From Leifsonia sp. Leaf336 (GTDB lineage Bacteria; Actinomycetota; Actinomycetes; Actinomycetales; Microbacteriaceae): 64,000 bases of DNA. Where the stretch lies: contig NZ_LMOZ01000001.1 in the NCBI RefSeq assembly GCF_001423695.1, positions 1,746,443-1,810,442 on the forward strand. Reading direction: 5' to 3'. Position numbers and translations under genes: made by a program. Positions within the stretch are counted from its first letter, which is position 1; each line of letters opens with the position of its first letter. The notes under the pieces were generated by a model that saw nothing but the letters and a program-made list of their open reading frames with translations, did not search any database and was not told the origin of the DNA. Shown here piece by piece: positions 44,628-54,621 of the stretch.

Positions 44628-44942
44628 CTACTTGATGCCGGTGATCTTGACGCGCGTGAGCTCCTGACGGTGGCCCTGGCGCTTCTTGTAGCCGGTCTTG
44701 TTCTTGAACTTCTGGATGACGATCTTCGGGCCGCGCAGGTCGCCGAGGACCTCGGCGGTCACCTTCACCTTGGCGAGGGACTTCGCGTCGGAGGTGATCT
44801 TGTCACCATCGACGAGCAGGACAGCGGCCAGCTCGACGTTGCCGTCCTTGTCGGCCTTGATGCGGTCCATCGTCACGATGGTGCCGACCTCGACCTTCTC
44901 CTGCCGGCCACCGGCGCGCACAACTGCGTAAACCACTTTCAC
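44628..44942 (-). CDS. rplU: Ribosomal protein L21 (bL21)
   Basis: A 104-residue large-subunit protein. The start [20 protein letters not shown] and the end [18 protein letters not shown] match bL21. The start codon is GTG with AAAGG six bases before it. It is the first gene of the rplU-rpmA-obgE block. Confidence 0.97.
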   Translation of the reverse strand: MKVVYAVVRAGGRQEKVEVGTIVTMDRIKADKDGNVELAAVLLVDGDKITSDAKSLAKVKVTAEVLGDLRGPKIVIQKFKNKTGYKKRQGHRQELTRVKITGIK

Positions 44943-45193
44943 GTACCTTTTCGTCGGGGAGCAGCTCCCGGCGAAGCCGTGGACCTGTCCTGCTCTTGTT
45001 TGTTCAGGGAGTTACTGGTGAGCTCTCGCCCATCGATGGCGACGGGTGGCTCTCAGAAAACCGCGGAGGTGCACCGGCCTACCGGCACACACCAACGGTC
45101 AACTTTACCCGACGTCACACGACCCGTCAATTCAGCGAGGGGGCGTCGAGACCGTCCGGCACCCTGGACGGGGCCGGTTCCTACAATCATTGT
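44943..45193. other. Intergenic region: rplU leader and DUF4031 promoter
   Basis: No gene is visible. On the minus side TTGACC at 45097-45102 is a possible -35 for rplU, with no convincing -10. Two short hairpins (cggcttcgccg and gggagctgctccc) lie in the rplU leader close to the Shine-Dalgarno. I could not match it to a known L21 leader. Confidence 0.4.
45182..45187 (+). promoter_or_regulatory. -10 hexamer for the leaderless DUF4031 gene
   Basis: TACAAT lies six bases upstream of the ATG at 45194. Confidence 0.55.
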
Positions 45194-45469
45194 ATGACGG
45201 TCCTGATCGATCCCCCGGCATGGCCCGCCCACGGCATGTTGTGGTCGCACCTGGTCAGCGATTCCTCGCTCGACGAGCTGCACGCGTTCGCCGCGGCGGC
45301 GGAGGTACCGGCGCGCGCGTTCGACCTGGACCATTACGACGTGCCCGACCGCCGTTACGACGAGCTCGTCGCCGCGGGAGCCGTGCCGGTCGACGGCAAA
45401 GAGCTGGTGACCCGGCTCATCGCCAGCGGCCTCCGCGTGCGCGCACGCGACCGCGTCCGCCGTCACTGA
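45194..45469 (+). CDS. DUF4031 domain protein
   Basis: A 91-residue protein. The DUF4031 core MTVLIDPPAWPAHGMLWSHL at the N-terminus, FDLDHYDVPDRRYDELVAAG in the middle and a basic Arg-rich end are clear. No function is known. The ATG lies six bases after the near-consensus TACAAT, so the mRNA should be leaderless. Its stop codon lies inside the loop of a bidirectional terminator shared with the convergent RNase gene. Confidence 0.85.
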   Translation: MTVLIDPPAWPAHGMLWSHLVSDSSLDELHAFAAAAEVPARAFDLDHYDVPDRRYDELVAAGAVPVDGKELVTRLIASGLRVRARDRVRRH

Positions 45470-45487
45470 GGTGCGACGGCGGACGCG
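45452..45487. terminator. Bidirectional terminator overlapping the DUF4031 stop codon
   Basis: A perfect 13-bp stem with a 10-base loop (CGCGTCCGCCGTC...GACGGCGGACGCG). The left arm codes for the last residues of the DUF4031 protein. Confidence 0.8.
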
Positions 45488-45500
45488 TTGGGGTCGGTGA

Positions 45501-48026
45501 TCAGGCGTCGCGCTGGTCGCCCGCGAGCTCACCGCCCGTGATGACAGCGGTGCTGGCACGACGGCCGCGGCTGCGCCCCTGACCGGCCGCCTTCGGGTGC
45601 GGGAGGGCGTCGAGCACGGAGTCGAGCAGGAGCTCGGTCTCCACGGCGGAGGCCGCAGGAGCGTGCTGCTCGGTCGGCGCGGGCAGGTCGATCAGCGGGA
45701 GGTCGACAGCCGAGGCGGCCTCCGGCTCGGCTGCGGCGTCTGCAGCCGGTGCGTCGGCCTCGTTCGCTGCCGGCTCGGCCTGCTGTTCCGGGGTCTCGCT
45801 GCGCTGCTCGTCGCGCTGGCTCTTGCTCTTGCGCCGGCGCTTCTTGGGCGCGGCGTCCGCGGCGGGCGCCGCCTGCGCGGTCCGTGCGTCGTCGGCGGCG
45901 GGTGCCTGAGCATCACCGGCGGGGGCGTCCTCGCCCTCGTGGTGCAGGTGCAGCGTGGAGGCCGCGATCTGCGCGAGGGCGTTCTTGGCGTCGTCGGTGA
46001 TGGCGTGCGTGCCGTTGCCGCTGTGCTGGGCGGTCGACGGGGCCTGGCCACCGCCGTTGCCTCCGCGACCGCGGCGGCGCTCGCTCTGCGGCTGCTGCTG
46101 CGGCTGACGGTGCTTCACGACCGGGTCGTGGTGCACGATCACGCCACGGCCGGCGCAGACCTCGCAGGCCTCGCTGAAGGTCTCCAGCAGGCCGAGGCCG
46201 AGCTTCTTGCGGGTCATCTGCACCAGGCCGAGCGAAGTGACCTCTGCCACCTGGTGCTTGGTCCGGTCGCGGCTCAGGCACTCGATGAGGCGGCGCAGCA
46301 CGAGGTCGCGGTTGGACTCCAGCACCATGTCGATGAAGTCGACGACGATGATGCCGCCGATGTCGCGCAGCCGGAGCTGGCGGACGATCTCCTCCGCGGC
46401 CTCCAGGTTGTTCTTGGTGACGGTCTCCTCGAGGTTGCCGCCGGAGCCCACGAACTTTCCGGTGTTGACGTCGACGACGGTCATCGCCTCGGTGCGGTCG
46501 ATGACCAGCGAGCCGCCCGAGGGCAGCCAGACCTTGCGCTCCAGCGCCTTCTCGATCTGCTCGGTGATGCGGAACTCGTCGAAGGCGTCGCGGTCGCCGG
46601 TGTAGGCCTCCACGCGGTCGATCAGGTCCGGAGCGACCTGGCGGAGGTAGCTCTCGATTGTCTGGCGCGCGTCGTCGCCGGCGATGACCAGCTTCTGGAA
46701 GTCCTCGTTGAAGACGTCGCGGATGATCTTGATGAGCAGGTCGGGCTCGCTGTGCAGGAGCGCGGGCGCCTGCTGCGTCTCGACCTGCCGGCTGATGTCG
46801 GCCCACTGCGCCGTCAGACGCGTGACGTCGAGGGTGAGCTGCTCTTCGGTCGCACCTTCGGCGGCCGTGCGCACGATCACGCCGGCGTTCTCGGGAAGCA
46901 CCTCTTTGAGGATCTTCTTGAGGCGCGAACGCTCGGTGTCGGGGAGCTTGCGGCTGATGCCGTTCATGGAGCCGTTGGGCACGTAGACCAGGTAGCGGCC
47001 CGGCAGCGAGATCTGGCTGGTGAGCCGGGCGCCCTTGTGACCGACCGGGTCCTTCGTCACTTGCACGAGCACGCGGTCGCCGGCCTTCAGAGCGAGCTCG
47101 ATACGGCGCGGCTGGTTGCCCGTCTCGACGGCGTCCCAGTCGACCTCGCCGGAGTACAGCACGGCGTTGCGGCCGCGGCCGATGTCGACGAAGGCGGCCT
47201 CCATGCTCGGCAGCACGTTCTGCACGCGACCGAGGTAGACGTTGCCGATGAGGGAGGCCTCCTGCGACCGGGCGACGTAGTGCTCGACCAGGACCTTGTC
47301 CTCCAGGACGCCGATCTGGATGCGGCCGCCCTTCGAACGGACGATCATCTGGCGGTCGACCGACTCGCGGCGCGCGAGGAACTCGGCTTCGGTGATCACG
47401 GGGCGGCGACGGCCCGCATCGCGGCCATCGCGACGGCGCTGCTTTTTGGCCTCCAGCCGCGTCGAGCCCTTGACCTTCTGCGGCTCGGTGATCAGCTCGG
47501 GCTCGCGCGGGGTGCGGACCTTGACGACGGTGTTCGCCGGGTCGTTCGCCTCGTTGCGGCCGTTCTCGCCCGCACGCCGGCGCGAACGACGGCGGACCGA
47601 GCCCGTCGGCTCCTCGTCGGGGAGCGGCGGCAGCGGCAGGACGTCGGGGGCCTGGAACAGCAACGTCGTCGGCGGGAGGCCCGGGACGTACGCGGCGGCG
47701 GCCTCCGGCTGGTCGCCGTAGCGGTCGGGCAGTGCCGGAGGCTCGTGACCGTCGGCGGTGGCGACCACCGCGACGGCCTGCTCCTCGGTCAGCGCGATCG
47801 TCGCGTCCGGGGTCTCAGCGGTGACTGCGGCGACCTGCTCCTCGTCTGGAGCCTGCTCGACGGCGACCTGCTCGGCCGCGACCTCGCGCTCCTCGGCGAA
47901 CACAGGAGTCTCCGCCGTGCCGGCCGGTCTGGTGACCCGCCTGCCGCCGAAGATGCTGCGACGCCTGCGTCCTCCTGAGCTCTGATCGTTGCTGTTCGTG
48001 TTGTCGATATTCTCGTTTTCCACCAT
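45501..48026 (-). CDS. rne: Ribonuclease E/G family protein
   Basis: An 841-residue endoribonuclease for mRNA and rRNA processing. The first 240 residues are disordered and rich in Ala, Glu and Arg. The catalytic half begins near RQMIVRSKGGRIQIGVL and has an S1 domain (GNVYLGRVQNVLPSMEAAFV), catalytic Asp in VVDVNTGKFVGSG and VVDFIDM, and the zinc-link CEVCAGRG. A second disordered tail with Gln/Arg-rich and Ala/Glu-rich parts follows. The core between two long arms is the actinobacterial arrangement. ATG 48026 has AGGAG about 11 bases upstream. Confidence 0.95.
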   Translation of the reverse strand: MVENENIDNTNSNDQSSGGRRRRSIFGGRRVTRPAGTAETPVFAEEREVAAEQVAVEQAPDEEQVAAVTAETPDATIALTEEQAVAVVATADGHEPPALPDRYGDQPEAAAAYVPGLPPTTLLFQAPDVLPLPPLPDEEPTGSVRRRSRRRAGENGRNEANDPANTVVKVRTPREPELITEPQKVKGSTRLEAKKQRRRDGRDAGRRRPVITEAEFLARRESVDRQMIVRSKGGRIQIGVLEDKVLVEHYVARSQEASLIGNVYLGRVQNVLPSMEAAFVDIGRGRNAVLYSGEVDWDAVETGNQPRRIELALKAGDRVLVQVTKDPVGHKGARLTSQISLPGRYLVYVPNGSMNGISRKLPDTERSRLKKILKEVLPENAGVIVRTAAEGATEEQLTLDVTRLTAQWADISRQVETQQAPALLHSEPDLLIKIIRDVFNEDFQKLVIAGDDARQTIESYLRQVAPDLIDRVEAYTGDRDAFDEFRITEQIEKALERKVWLPSGGSLVIDRTEAMTVVDVNTGKFVGSGGNLEETVTKNNLEAAEEIVRQLRLRDIGGIIVVDFIDMVLESNRDLVLRRLIECLSRDRTKHQVAEVTSLGLVQMTRKKLGLGLLETFSEACEVCAGRGVIVHHDPVVKHRQPQQQPQSERRRGRGGNGGGQAPSTAQHSGNGTHAITDDAKNALAQIAASTLHLHHEGEDAPAGDAQAPAADDARTAQAAPAADAAPKKRRRKSKSQRDEQRSETPEQQAEPAANEADAPAADAAAEPEAASAVDLPLIDLPAPTEQHAPAASAVETELLLDSVLDALPHPKAAGQGRSRGRRASTAVITGGELAGDQRDA

Positions 48027-48343
48027 CGCTGGTGCACTCCTCGACCGGCTGCGGCAACCCGCTCGCCGGGTACTCTCCGTCGGAGGCGCCGCATGCGGCC
48101 CTTCCGTAATCCTTGATCGGACGGCGGGTGCTCGTGGCACCGTCCGTCCGGCTTCACTTGTCTCGTGCCGGTCGTGAGCGACCGGCTGTTCATTCGGACG
48201 CACTTGGCGCCCTAAGCCTTCTTCAGTGTCGGCCGACGAGCTGTCGGCACGACTTATCCAATGATTATCGCATGTCGGGAGCTTTGGACCGGTGCGACCC
48301 GCGTTCACAGAAGCGCCGCGCCGCGTCATGCCATAATCCGACT
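48027..48343. other. 317-base intergenic region between rne and the VKOR-family gene
   Basis: No gene is supported. On the minus side it probably holds a long rne 5' leader; rne leaders are feedback targets in E. coli. The element GCCGACGAGCTGTCGGC (near 48231-48247) forms a small hairpin, and an AT-rich stretch with gattatcgc lies near 48260. The right end carries the VKOR-family promoter. Confidence 0.4.
48332..48337 (+). promoter_or_regulatory. -10 hexamer for the leaderless VKOR-family gene
   Basis: CATAAT lies six bases before the GTG at 48344. Confidence 0.45.
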
Positions 48344-48988
48344 GTGCCTGCCTCGAAGACCGCGCCCACCGCACCGACGACCGAACCCGCACCCGCGCCG
48401 TACCGTCGTCCGACCGCACTCGCGATCTTCCTGATCGTCGCCGGCGTGATCGGCCTCTGGGCGGCCTGGATGCTCACGGTGGACAAATTCGACCTGCTCG
48501 AGAACGCGAACGCTCAGCTCTCGTGCAACTTCAACGTCCTGGTCGGGTGCAGCAAGAACCTCAACTCGTGGCAGGGCTCCCTGCTCGGCTTCCCGAACCC
48601 GATCCTCGGCCTCGGCGGCTGGACAGCGACGATCGCCGTCGGCGTCGGGCTCTTCGCCGCCGGCCGCTTCGCCCGCTGGTACTGGATCGCCTTCAACGTC
48701 GGCGTCGTGCTCGCCCTCGTGCTCGTCATCTTCCTGATCACCCAGTCGATCACCGTGCTCAACGTGCTGTGCCCCTGGTGCATGGTCACCTGGACGGTGA
48801 CGATCCCGACTTTCTGGGCCGTGACGCTCTACAACCTCAAGGAGGGCAACATCCCGCTGCCCGAGCGTGCGAGGAAGCTCTTCGGCACGCTCTACAGCTG
48901 GGTGCCCCTGATCACGATCGTCAGCTACGCGATCGTGGCGATCCTGGCGCAGATCCAGCTCGACTGGATCCACCGCGCGTTCGTCTGA
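48344..48988 (+). CDS. Vitamin K epoxide reductase (VKOR) family membrane protein
   Basis: The 214-residue four- to five-helix membrane protein reoxidises DsbA-like thioredoxins using quinone in actinobacteria. The loop pair of Cys (LSCNFNVLVGCSKN) and the active-site CxxC (VLCPWCMVTW) are both present, with the conserved Ser/Trp segment NSWQGSLLGFPNPILGLGGW. A Pro/Ala/Thr-rich N-terminal tail precedes the first helix. The GTG start lies six bases after CATAAT. No thioredoxin partner is adjacent. Confidence 0.93.
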   Translation: MPASKTAPTAPTTEPAPAPYRRPTALAIFLIVAGVIGLWAAWMLTVDKFDLLENANAQLSCNFNVLVGCSKNLNSWQGSLLGFPNPILGLGGWTATIAVGVGLFAAGRFARWYWIAFNVGVVLALVLVIFLITQSITVLNVLCPWCMVTWTVTIPTFWAVTLYNLKEGNIPLPERARKLFGTLYSWVPLITIVSYAIVAILAQIQLDWIHRAFV

Positions 48989-49004
48989 GCCGCCCGAACA
49001 CAGC

Positions 49005-49040
49005 AGAAGGGCTCCCGACCGGATGGTCGGGAGCCCTTCT
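49005..49040. terminator. Bidirectional terminator between the VKOR-family gene and ndk
   Basis: A perfect 16-bp stem with loop GGAT (AGAAGGGCTCCCGACC-ggat-GGTCGGGAGCCCTTCT) between converging genes. Confidence 0.9.
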
Positions 49041-49059
49041 GGTGTGGGAGAGCGCGCGC

Positions 49060-49482
49060 TCAGCCGAACCAGAGCGCGAGCTCGCGCTGCGCCGACTCGG
49101 GCGAGTCGGAGCCGTGCACCAGGTTCTGCTGCACCTTGAGACCCCAGTCGCGAGCCAGGTCGCCGCGGATCGTGCCGGGTGCGGCCGTCGTCGGGTCGGT
49201 CGCACCGGCGAGCGAGCGGAAGCCCTCGATCACGCGGTTGCCTGCGACGCGCAGGGCGACGATCGGCCCCGACTCCATGAACTCGACGAGGGGCTCGTAG
49301 AACGGCTTGCCCTCGTGCTCGGCGTAGTGCTTCGCGAGCAGCTCGCGATCGGCCTGCAGCATGCGCACGTCGACGAGCGAGTAGCCCTTCGCCTCGATGC
49401 GACGCAGGATCTCGCCCGTGAGGTTGCGGGCGACTCCGTCGGGCTTGACGAGGACGAGGGTCTCTTCGACAGCGGTGGTCAT
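49060..49482 (-). CDS. ndk: Nucleoside diphosphate kinase Ndk
   Basis: A 140-residue enzyme that moves phosphate from ATP to NDPs through a phosphohistidine. Motifs are LVLVKPDGVARNL at the start, RGDLARDWG, and the active-site His in QNLVHGSDSPESAQRE. The ATG shares four bases with the DUF4233 stop. It is the last gene of ileS-folC-DUF4233-ndk, a common actinobacterial order. Confidence 0.98.
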   Translation of the reverse strand: MTTAVEETLVLVKPDGVARNLTGEILRRIEAKGYSLVDVRMLQADRELLAKHYAEHEGKPFYEPLVEFMESGPIVALRVAGNRVIEGFRSLAGATDPTTAAPGTIRGDLARDWGLKVQQNLVHGSDSPESAQRELALWFG

Positions 49483-49877
49483 CTGGTCTCCGTTCGGTTG
49501 TTGCGGTCGATGCGGGAGGCGGCGATCATGCAGTAGGTCCACATGGCCGTGAAGATCGCCCCCACGATGAAGAAGGCGGGCACGAGGAAACCGGCGGCGA
49601 CGACGACGAGCTGCACGATCCAGCCCAGGACGACACCGACGCGGTTCCGCATCAGCCCGATGGCGACGATCATCAGGACGACGACCACCGCTCCCCCGCC
49701 CAGCGCGATCCACGCGGGCAGGCTCTTGAGCCCGAAGAGCACGAGGGCTCCCAGGAAGACGACGATGAGCTCGAAGCCCAGCACGATCGAGCCGAGGCTC
49801 TCGCGCAGCGTCCGCTGCCGCCGGGCACGTGGAGGCTTGGCGGGCTCGTCCGGGCCGGCAGGGGTCTCGCCGGTCAC
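49479..49877 (-). CDS. DUF4233 membrane protein
   Basis: A 132-residue protein with a hydrophilic N-terminus and four membrane helices (LGSIVLGFELIVVFLGALVL, WIALGGGAVVVVLMIVAIGL, VVLGWIVQLVVVAAGFLVPA and FFIVGAIFTAMWTYCMI). It is known as DUF4233 and typically found between folC and ndk in actinobacteria; the function is unknown. The start is GTG, overlapping the folC stop as GTGA, and its own stop overlaps the ndk start. Confidence 0.9.
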   Translation of the reverse strand: MTGETPAGPDEPAKPPRARRQRTLRESLGSIVLGFELIVVFLGALVLFGLKSLPAWIALGGGAVVVVLMIVAIGLMRNRVGVVLGWIVQLVVVAAGFLVPAFFIVGAIFTAMWTYCMIAASRIDRNNRTETR

Positions 49878-51241
49878 GCGGTCGCGTCCTTCCAGCCCTG
49901 CTCGTCGGCGTAGGCCATCGCGGCGCCCACCAGAACGATCGAGCCGGTGACGACCACGGCGCGCCGGGGCTCCTCGCCCGCCCACTCACGGGCGGCCTCC
50001 AACGCGTCGAGCGCGTCGGAGTAGACGATGGTCGCCTCGTCCCCCGCCTCCTCGCGGACGATGTCGCCGAGCTCGTCGGCCGCCAGCGCGCGGTCGGAGG
50101 CCGGCTCCGTCACGAAGAACTGAGCGGCCGCGGGGGTGAGCGCCCGGACCACGCCGCGCGCGTCCTTGTCGGCGAGGCTGCCGAGCACGAAGGTGAGCTC
50201 GTCGAAATCGAAGTAGCGGCGCACCGCCTCGGCGAGCGTCGACGCGCCCGCCGGGTTGTGGGCGGCGTCGACCAGGATGGTCGGCTCGACGCCGATGAGC
50301 TGCAGCCGCCCGGGCGAGTTCGACGTGGCGAAGCCCTCTTCGACCAGCTCGGCGTTGAGCGGCTGGCTGCCGCGGCCCAGGAACGTCTCCACCGCCGCGA
50401 CGGCCACGGCCGCGTTCTGCGCCTGGTGGTCGCCGTACAGCGGGAGGAAGACGTCTTCGTACGTCGCCGCGCGACCGCGCACGGTCACGAGCTGGCCTCC
50501 GACCGCGACCCGCGTGTCGACGACGTCGAACGCCTGCGGCTGCGCGGCCAGGGTCGACTCGGTGAGCCGGGCCGCCTCCTCCAGCTCGGCCATGGCCTCC
50601 GGCACCTGGGCCGAGGTGACGACGTCGGCGGAGGGCTTGATGATGCCCGACTTGGTGCGGGCGATCTCGCGGACCGTGTCGCCCAGCTGCCGGGTGTGGT
50701 CGAGCGAGATCGGCGTGAAGACCGCCACCTGCCCGTCTCCGACGTTGGTGGAGTCCCACTCGCCGCCCATGCCGACCTCGATCACCGCGACGTCGACGGG
50801 GGCGTCGGCGAAGGCGGCGAACGCGAGTGCCGTCAGCGCCTCGAAGAACGTCAGCGGCGCTTTGCCTTGGGCCTCCAGCTCGGAGTCCACGATCTCCAGG
50901 TACGGACGCACGTCCTCCCAGTTGCGCACGAGCGCCTCGTCGGAGATCGGCTGGCCGTCGATCGTGATCCGCTCGTTGAAGCGCACCAGGTGCGGGCTCG
51001 TGAGCAGACCGGTGCGCAGTCCGTAGGCGCGCAGGAGGCTCTCGGCGATGCGGCTGGTCGACGTCTTGCCGTTGGTGCCGGTGATGTGGATGATCGGGTA
51101 CGCCCGCTGCGGGTCCCCCAGCAGCTCGACGGCCCGGCGGGTGGCGTCCAGCCGACGCTCCGGAGCGCCCTCGCCGACGCGCGCGAGCAGCGCCTGGTAG
51201 ACGGCCTCCGCTTCCTCTCGCAGCTCCTCGTCGTCGGTCAT
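49874..51241 (-). CDS. folC: Folylpolyglutamate/dihydrofolate synthase FolC
   Basis: The 455-residue Mur-ligase-family enzyme attaches glutamate to dihydropteroate and to folates. The P-loop is [18 protein letters not shown] near residue 54; the folate-family signature [15 protein letters not shown] follows and the central domain has [11 protein letters not shown]. The C-terminal domain carries [11 protein letters not shown]. It is coupled by four-base overlaps to ileS upstream and DUF4233 downstream, so it falls under the ileS T-box leader. Confidence 0.95.
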   Translation of the reverse strand: MTDDEELREEAEAVYQALLARVGEGAPERRLDATRRAVELLGDPQRAYPIIHITGTNGKTSTSRIAESLLRAYGLRTGLLTSPHLVRFNERITIDGQPISDEALVRNWEDVRPYLEIVDSELEAQGKAPLTFFEALTALAFAAFADAPVDVAVIEVGMGGEWDSTNVGDGQVAVFTPISLDHTRQLGDTVREIARTKSGIIKPSADVVTSAQVPEAMAELEEAARLTESTLAAQPQAFDVVDTRVAVGGQLVTVRGRAATYEDVFLPLYGDHQAQNAAVAVAAVETFLGRGSQPLNAELVEEGFATSNSPGRLQLIGVEPTILVDAAHNPAGASTLAEAVRRYFDFDELTFVLGSLADKDARGVVRALTPAAAQFFVTEPASDRALAADELGDIVREEAGDEATIVYSDALDALEAAREWAGEEPRRAVVVTGSIVLVGAAMAYADEQGWKDATA

Positions 51242-54200
51242 CGGGTCTCCTCCACCTTCGTCACCCCGACGGTGAACCGGCCCGCATTCGCAAACTGGCC
51301 AGCGCCGAACTCCTTCACGAACCCGTCTCCGTCGTCGTCGAGGACGTCGCTCGCCGACGCGAACGCGAACTCCAGAGCCAGGGTTTCGGCCGCGATGTCG
51401 ACGGCGTCGCCGGCGAGAGCGATCGCCCGGGCGTCGTCGTCGTGCTCGAACGCGACGCTCAGCTCGATCCGGTCGCTGACGTCGAGCCCGGCCGCCTTGC
51501 GCGTGTCCTGCACCGCGCGGATGACGTCGCGGGCCAGGCCCTCGGCCTCGAGTTCGGGCGTCGTGGCGGTGTCGAGCAGGATGAAGCCTCCGCCCGGGAG
51601 CAGCGCCAGGGCCGACGAGGCGTCCTCGTCGGTCTGAGCGGTCTCCAGGACCAGCTCGTACTCGCCCTCGACGAGCTCCACGCCGCCCACGGTAACCACT
51701 CCGTCGTGCTCCGACCAGTCACCGGAGCGCGCCGCCTGGATGACCTGCTGCACCTGCTTGCCGAGCCGCGGGCCGGCCGCGCGCGCGTTGACCGTCAGCC
51801 GGCTCGTGATGCCGTAGGAGGCCGCGCTGTCGTCGGCGAGCTCGACCAGTTCGACGGCCTTGACGTTCAGCTCGTCGCGGAGGATCGCCTCGAACGGACG
51901 CAGGGCGTCCGCGTCGGCGGCGACCACCGTGAGCGACGCCAGCGGGAGGCGCACCCGGCGCCCCGATTGCTTGCGCAGCGAGAGCGTGGTCGAGCTGATC
52001 GCGCGGATGCGGTCCATCGCGTCGACGAGCGCGTCGTCAGCGGGGAACACGTCGGCCTCCGGCCAGTCGGTGAGGTGGACGCTGCGCCCGCCGGTGAGGT
52101 CCTTCCAGATGCGCTCGGAGACCAGGGGGAGCAGTGGAGCCGCAACCCGCGTCATCGTCTCGAGCACCGTGTACAGCGTGTCGAAGGCCTCTGTGCCGGC
52201 TCCGTCCTCCGAGACGCCGACCCAGAACCGGTCGCGAGAGCGGCGCACGTACCAGTTGGTGAGCACGTCGGCGAAGTCGCGGAGCTTCGCCGCGGCGAGC
52301 GTGGAGTCGAGACCCTCGAGGTCGACGGTCACGGCCTCCACCAGGTCGCGCGTCTTGGCGAGCAGGTACCGGTCGAGCACGTCGGTGGAGGCGGTGGAGT
52401 GCTTCGCCTCGTAGCCCGTCGCGTTGGCGTACAGCGAGAAGAAGTACCACGTGCTCCACAGCGGCAGCAGCACCTGGCGGACGCCCTCTCGGATGCCCTC
52501 CTCCGTCACGATCAGGTTGCCGCCGCGCAGAACGGGGCTCGACATCAGGAACCAGCGCATCGCGTCGGAGCCGTCGCGGTCGAAGACCTCGTTGACGTCG
52601 GGATAGTTGCGCAGCGACTTGGACATCTTCTGCCCGTCGCTGCCCAGCACGATGCCGTGCGAGATCACGTTCTTGAACGCCGCCCGATCGAACAGCGCCG
52701 TGCCGAGCGTGTGCAGCAGGTAGAACCAGCCGCGGGTCTGGCCGATGTACTCGACGATGAAGTCCGCGGGGTTGTGGCTGTCGAACCAGTCGTGGTTCTC
52801 GAACGGGTAGTGCACCTGGGCGAACGGCATCGACCCCGAGTCGAACCACACGTCGAGCACGTCGGGTATGCGGCGCATCGTCGACCGGCCCGACGGGTCG
52901 TCGGGGTTGGGCCGGGCGAGCTCGTCGATGAACGGGCGGTGGAGGTCGGGCTCGCCCGCGGCGTTGACCGGCAACCTCCCGAAGTCGCGCTCGAGCTCCT
53001 CCAGCGATCCGTAGACGTCGACTCGGGGGTATGCGGGGTCGTCGCTCTTCCACACCGGGATCGGCGAGCCGAAGTAACGGTTGCGCGACACCGACCAGTC
53101 GCGGGCGCCGGCGAGCCACTTGCCGAACTGGCCGTCCTTGACGTTCTCGGGCACCCAGTTGATGCCCTGGTTCAGCTCGACCATGCGGTCGCGGAACTCG
53201 GTGACGCGCACGAACCAGCTCGACACCGCCTTGTAGATCAGCGGGTTGCGGCAGCGCCAGCAGTGGGGGTACGAGTGCTCGTAGCTCGCCTGACGCAGCA
53301 GGCGGCCCTCCTCGCGCAGCAGCGTCGTGAGCGGCTTGTTGGCTTCGAACACCTGCAGGCCGGCGACGTCCTGCACCTCCGGGAGGAAGCGCGCGCCGTC
53401 GTCCACGGAGATGATCACCGGGATGCCCGCGGCTTCACAGACCCGCTGGTCGTCCTCGCCGTAGGCGGGCGCCTGGTGCACGATGCCGGTGCCGTCCTCC
53501 GTCGTCACGTAGTCGTCGACGAGGATCTGCCACGCGTTCTGCGTGCCGTACTTCTCGGTGTCGGCGTAGTAGTCCCAGAGCCGGTCGTAGGTGACGCCCT
53601 CCAGCTCGCGGCCGACGATGGTGCGGGTGACCGCCTCGCGCGCCGACTCCGGGGAGCCGTAGCCCAGCTCTTTCGCGTAGTTGCCGACCAGGTCGACCGC
53701 CAGCAGGTACTCGCCGCTCAGCGACTCCTCCTGAAGGCCGGCGCCGTGCCGGCCGCTCGCGCGTCCGTGCACGTCCGCAGCGCCGTTCGGACCGGCGGGG
53801 ACGACGGCGTACCGGATGTCGGGGCCGACCACCAGCGCGAGGTTGGTGGGCAGCGTCCACGGTGTCGTCGTCCAGGCGAGGGCGCGGACACCGGTGAGGC
53901 CCAGAGCCTCCGCCTTGGCGCCGGTGAGCGGGAACGTCACGGTGACGGTCTGGTCCTGGCGCATCTTGTAGACGTCGTCGTCCATGCGCAGCTCGTGGTT
54001 CGACAGCGGGGTCTGGTCGCGCCAGCAGTACGGCAGCACGCGGTGGCCCTCGTAGGCGAGGCCCTTCTCGTGCAGCTGCTTGAACGCCCAGATCACCGAC
54101 TCCATGTACGAGGTGTCGAGGGTCTTGTAGTCGTTGTCGAAGTCGACCCAGCGCGCCTGGCGGGTGACGTACTCCTGCCACTCGCGCGTGTAACGCAGCA

Positions 54201-54621
54201 CGGAGTCCTTCGCGGCCTGGTTGAACGCCGCGAGCCCCATCTCCTCGATCTGGCTCTTGTCGGTGATGCCCAGCTGCCGCTCGGCCTCCAGCTCGGCGGG
54301 GAGACCGTGCGTGTCCCAGCCGAACCGGCGCTCGACCTTCTTGCCGCGCATGGTCTGGAAGCGCGGGAAGACGTCCTTCGCGTACCCGGTCAGCAGGTGA
54401 CCGTAGTGCGGGAGGCCGTTCGCGAACGGAGGACCGTCGTAGAAGACCCACTCGGGAGCGCCCTCGCGGTTCTCGACTGAGGCGCGGAACGTGCCGTCCT
54501 CGGCCCAGAAAGCGAGGACGTCCGTCTCGATCTCCGGGAACACCGGCGACGGCGTGACATCCTGACGCGGCTCGCGCCCGGGCTCGGCGGGACCATCCGG
54601 TGCGGACTTGGGGTACGGCAT
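51238..54621 (-). CDS. ileS: Isoleucine-tRNA ligase IleS (eukaryotic-like type 2)
   Basis: The 1127-residue class I synthetase has its HIGH motif as HYGH in [15 protein letters not shown] and KMSKS as [14 protein letters not shown]. The CP1 editing domain contains [16 protein letters not shown]. The [11 protein letters not shown] form and long C-terminal part fit the type 2 IleRS group (eukaryotic-like, intrinsically low mupirocin affinity) rather than the E. coli type. ATG 54621 has AGGAGAG just upstream, and that Shine-Dalgarno lies inside the T-box sequestrator. It heads folC-DUF4233-ndk. Confidence 0.96.
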   Translation of the reverse strand: MPYPKSAPDGPAEPGREPRQDVTPSPVFPEIETDVLAFWAEDGTFRASVENREGAPEWVFYDGPPFANGLPHYGHLLTGYAKDVFPRFQTMRGKKVERRFGWDTHGLPAELEAERQLGITDKSQIEEMGLAAFNQAAKDSVLRYTREWQEYVTRQARWVDFDNDYKTLDTSYMESVIWAFKQLHEKGLAYEGHRVLPYCWRDQTPLSNHELRMDDDVYKMRQDQTVTVTFPLTGAKAEALGLTGVRALAWTTTPWTLPTNLALVVGPDIRYAVVPAGPNGAADVHGRASGRHGAGLQEESLSGEYLLAVDLVGNYAKELGYGSPESAREAVTRTIVGRELEGVTYDRLWDYYADTEKYGTQNAWQILVDDYVTTEDGTGIVHQAPAYGEDDQRVCEAAGIPVIISVDDGARFLPEVQDVAGLQVFEANKPLTTLLREEGRLLRQASYEHSYPHCWRCRNPLIYKAVSSWFVRVTEFRDRMVELNQGINWVPENVKDGQFGKWLAGARDWSVSRNRYFGSPIPVWKSDDPAYPRVDVYGSLEELERDFGRLPVNAAGEPDLHRPFIDELARPNPDDPSGRSTMRRIPDVLDVWFDSGSMPFAQVHYPFENHDWFDSHNPADFIVEYIGQTRGWFYLLHTLGTALFDRAAFKNVISHGIVLGSDGQKMSKSLRNYPDVNEVFDRDGSDAMRWFLMSSPVLRGGNLIVTEEGIREGVRQVLLPLWSTWYFFSLYANATGYEAKHSTASTDVLDRYLLAKTRDLVEAVTVDLEGLDSTLAAAKLRDFADVLTNWYVRRSRDRFWVGVSEDGAGTEAFDTLYTVLETMTRVAAPLLPLVSERIWKDLTGGRSVHLTDWPEADVFPADDALVDAMDRIRAISSTTLSLRKQSGRRVRLPLASLTVVAADADALRPFEAILRDELNVKAVELVELADDSAASYGITSRLTVNARAAGPRLGKQVQQVIQAARSGDWSEHDGVVTVGGVELVEGEYELVLETAQTDEDASSALALLPGGGFILLDTATTPELEAEGLARDVIRAVQDTRKAAGLDVSDRIELSVAFEHDDDARAIALAGDAVDIAAETLALEFAFASASDVLDDDGDGFVKEFGAGQFANAGRFTVGVTKVEETR

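Noticed and set aside
44943-45193. Firmicute-type L21 leader RNA upstream of rplU
   Set aside because: Only two short hairpins are visible and I could not match the known consensus.
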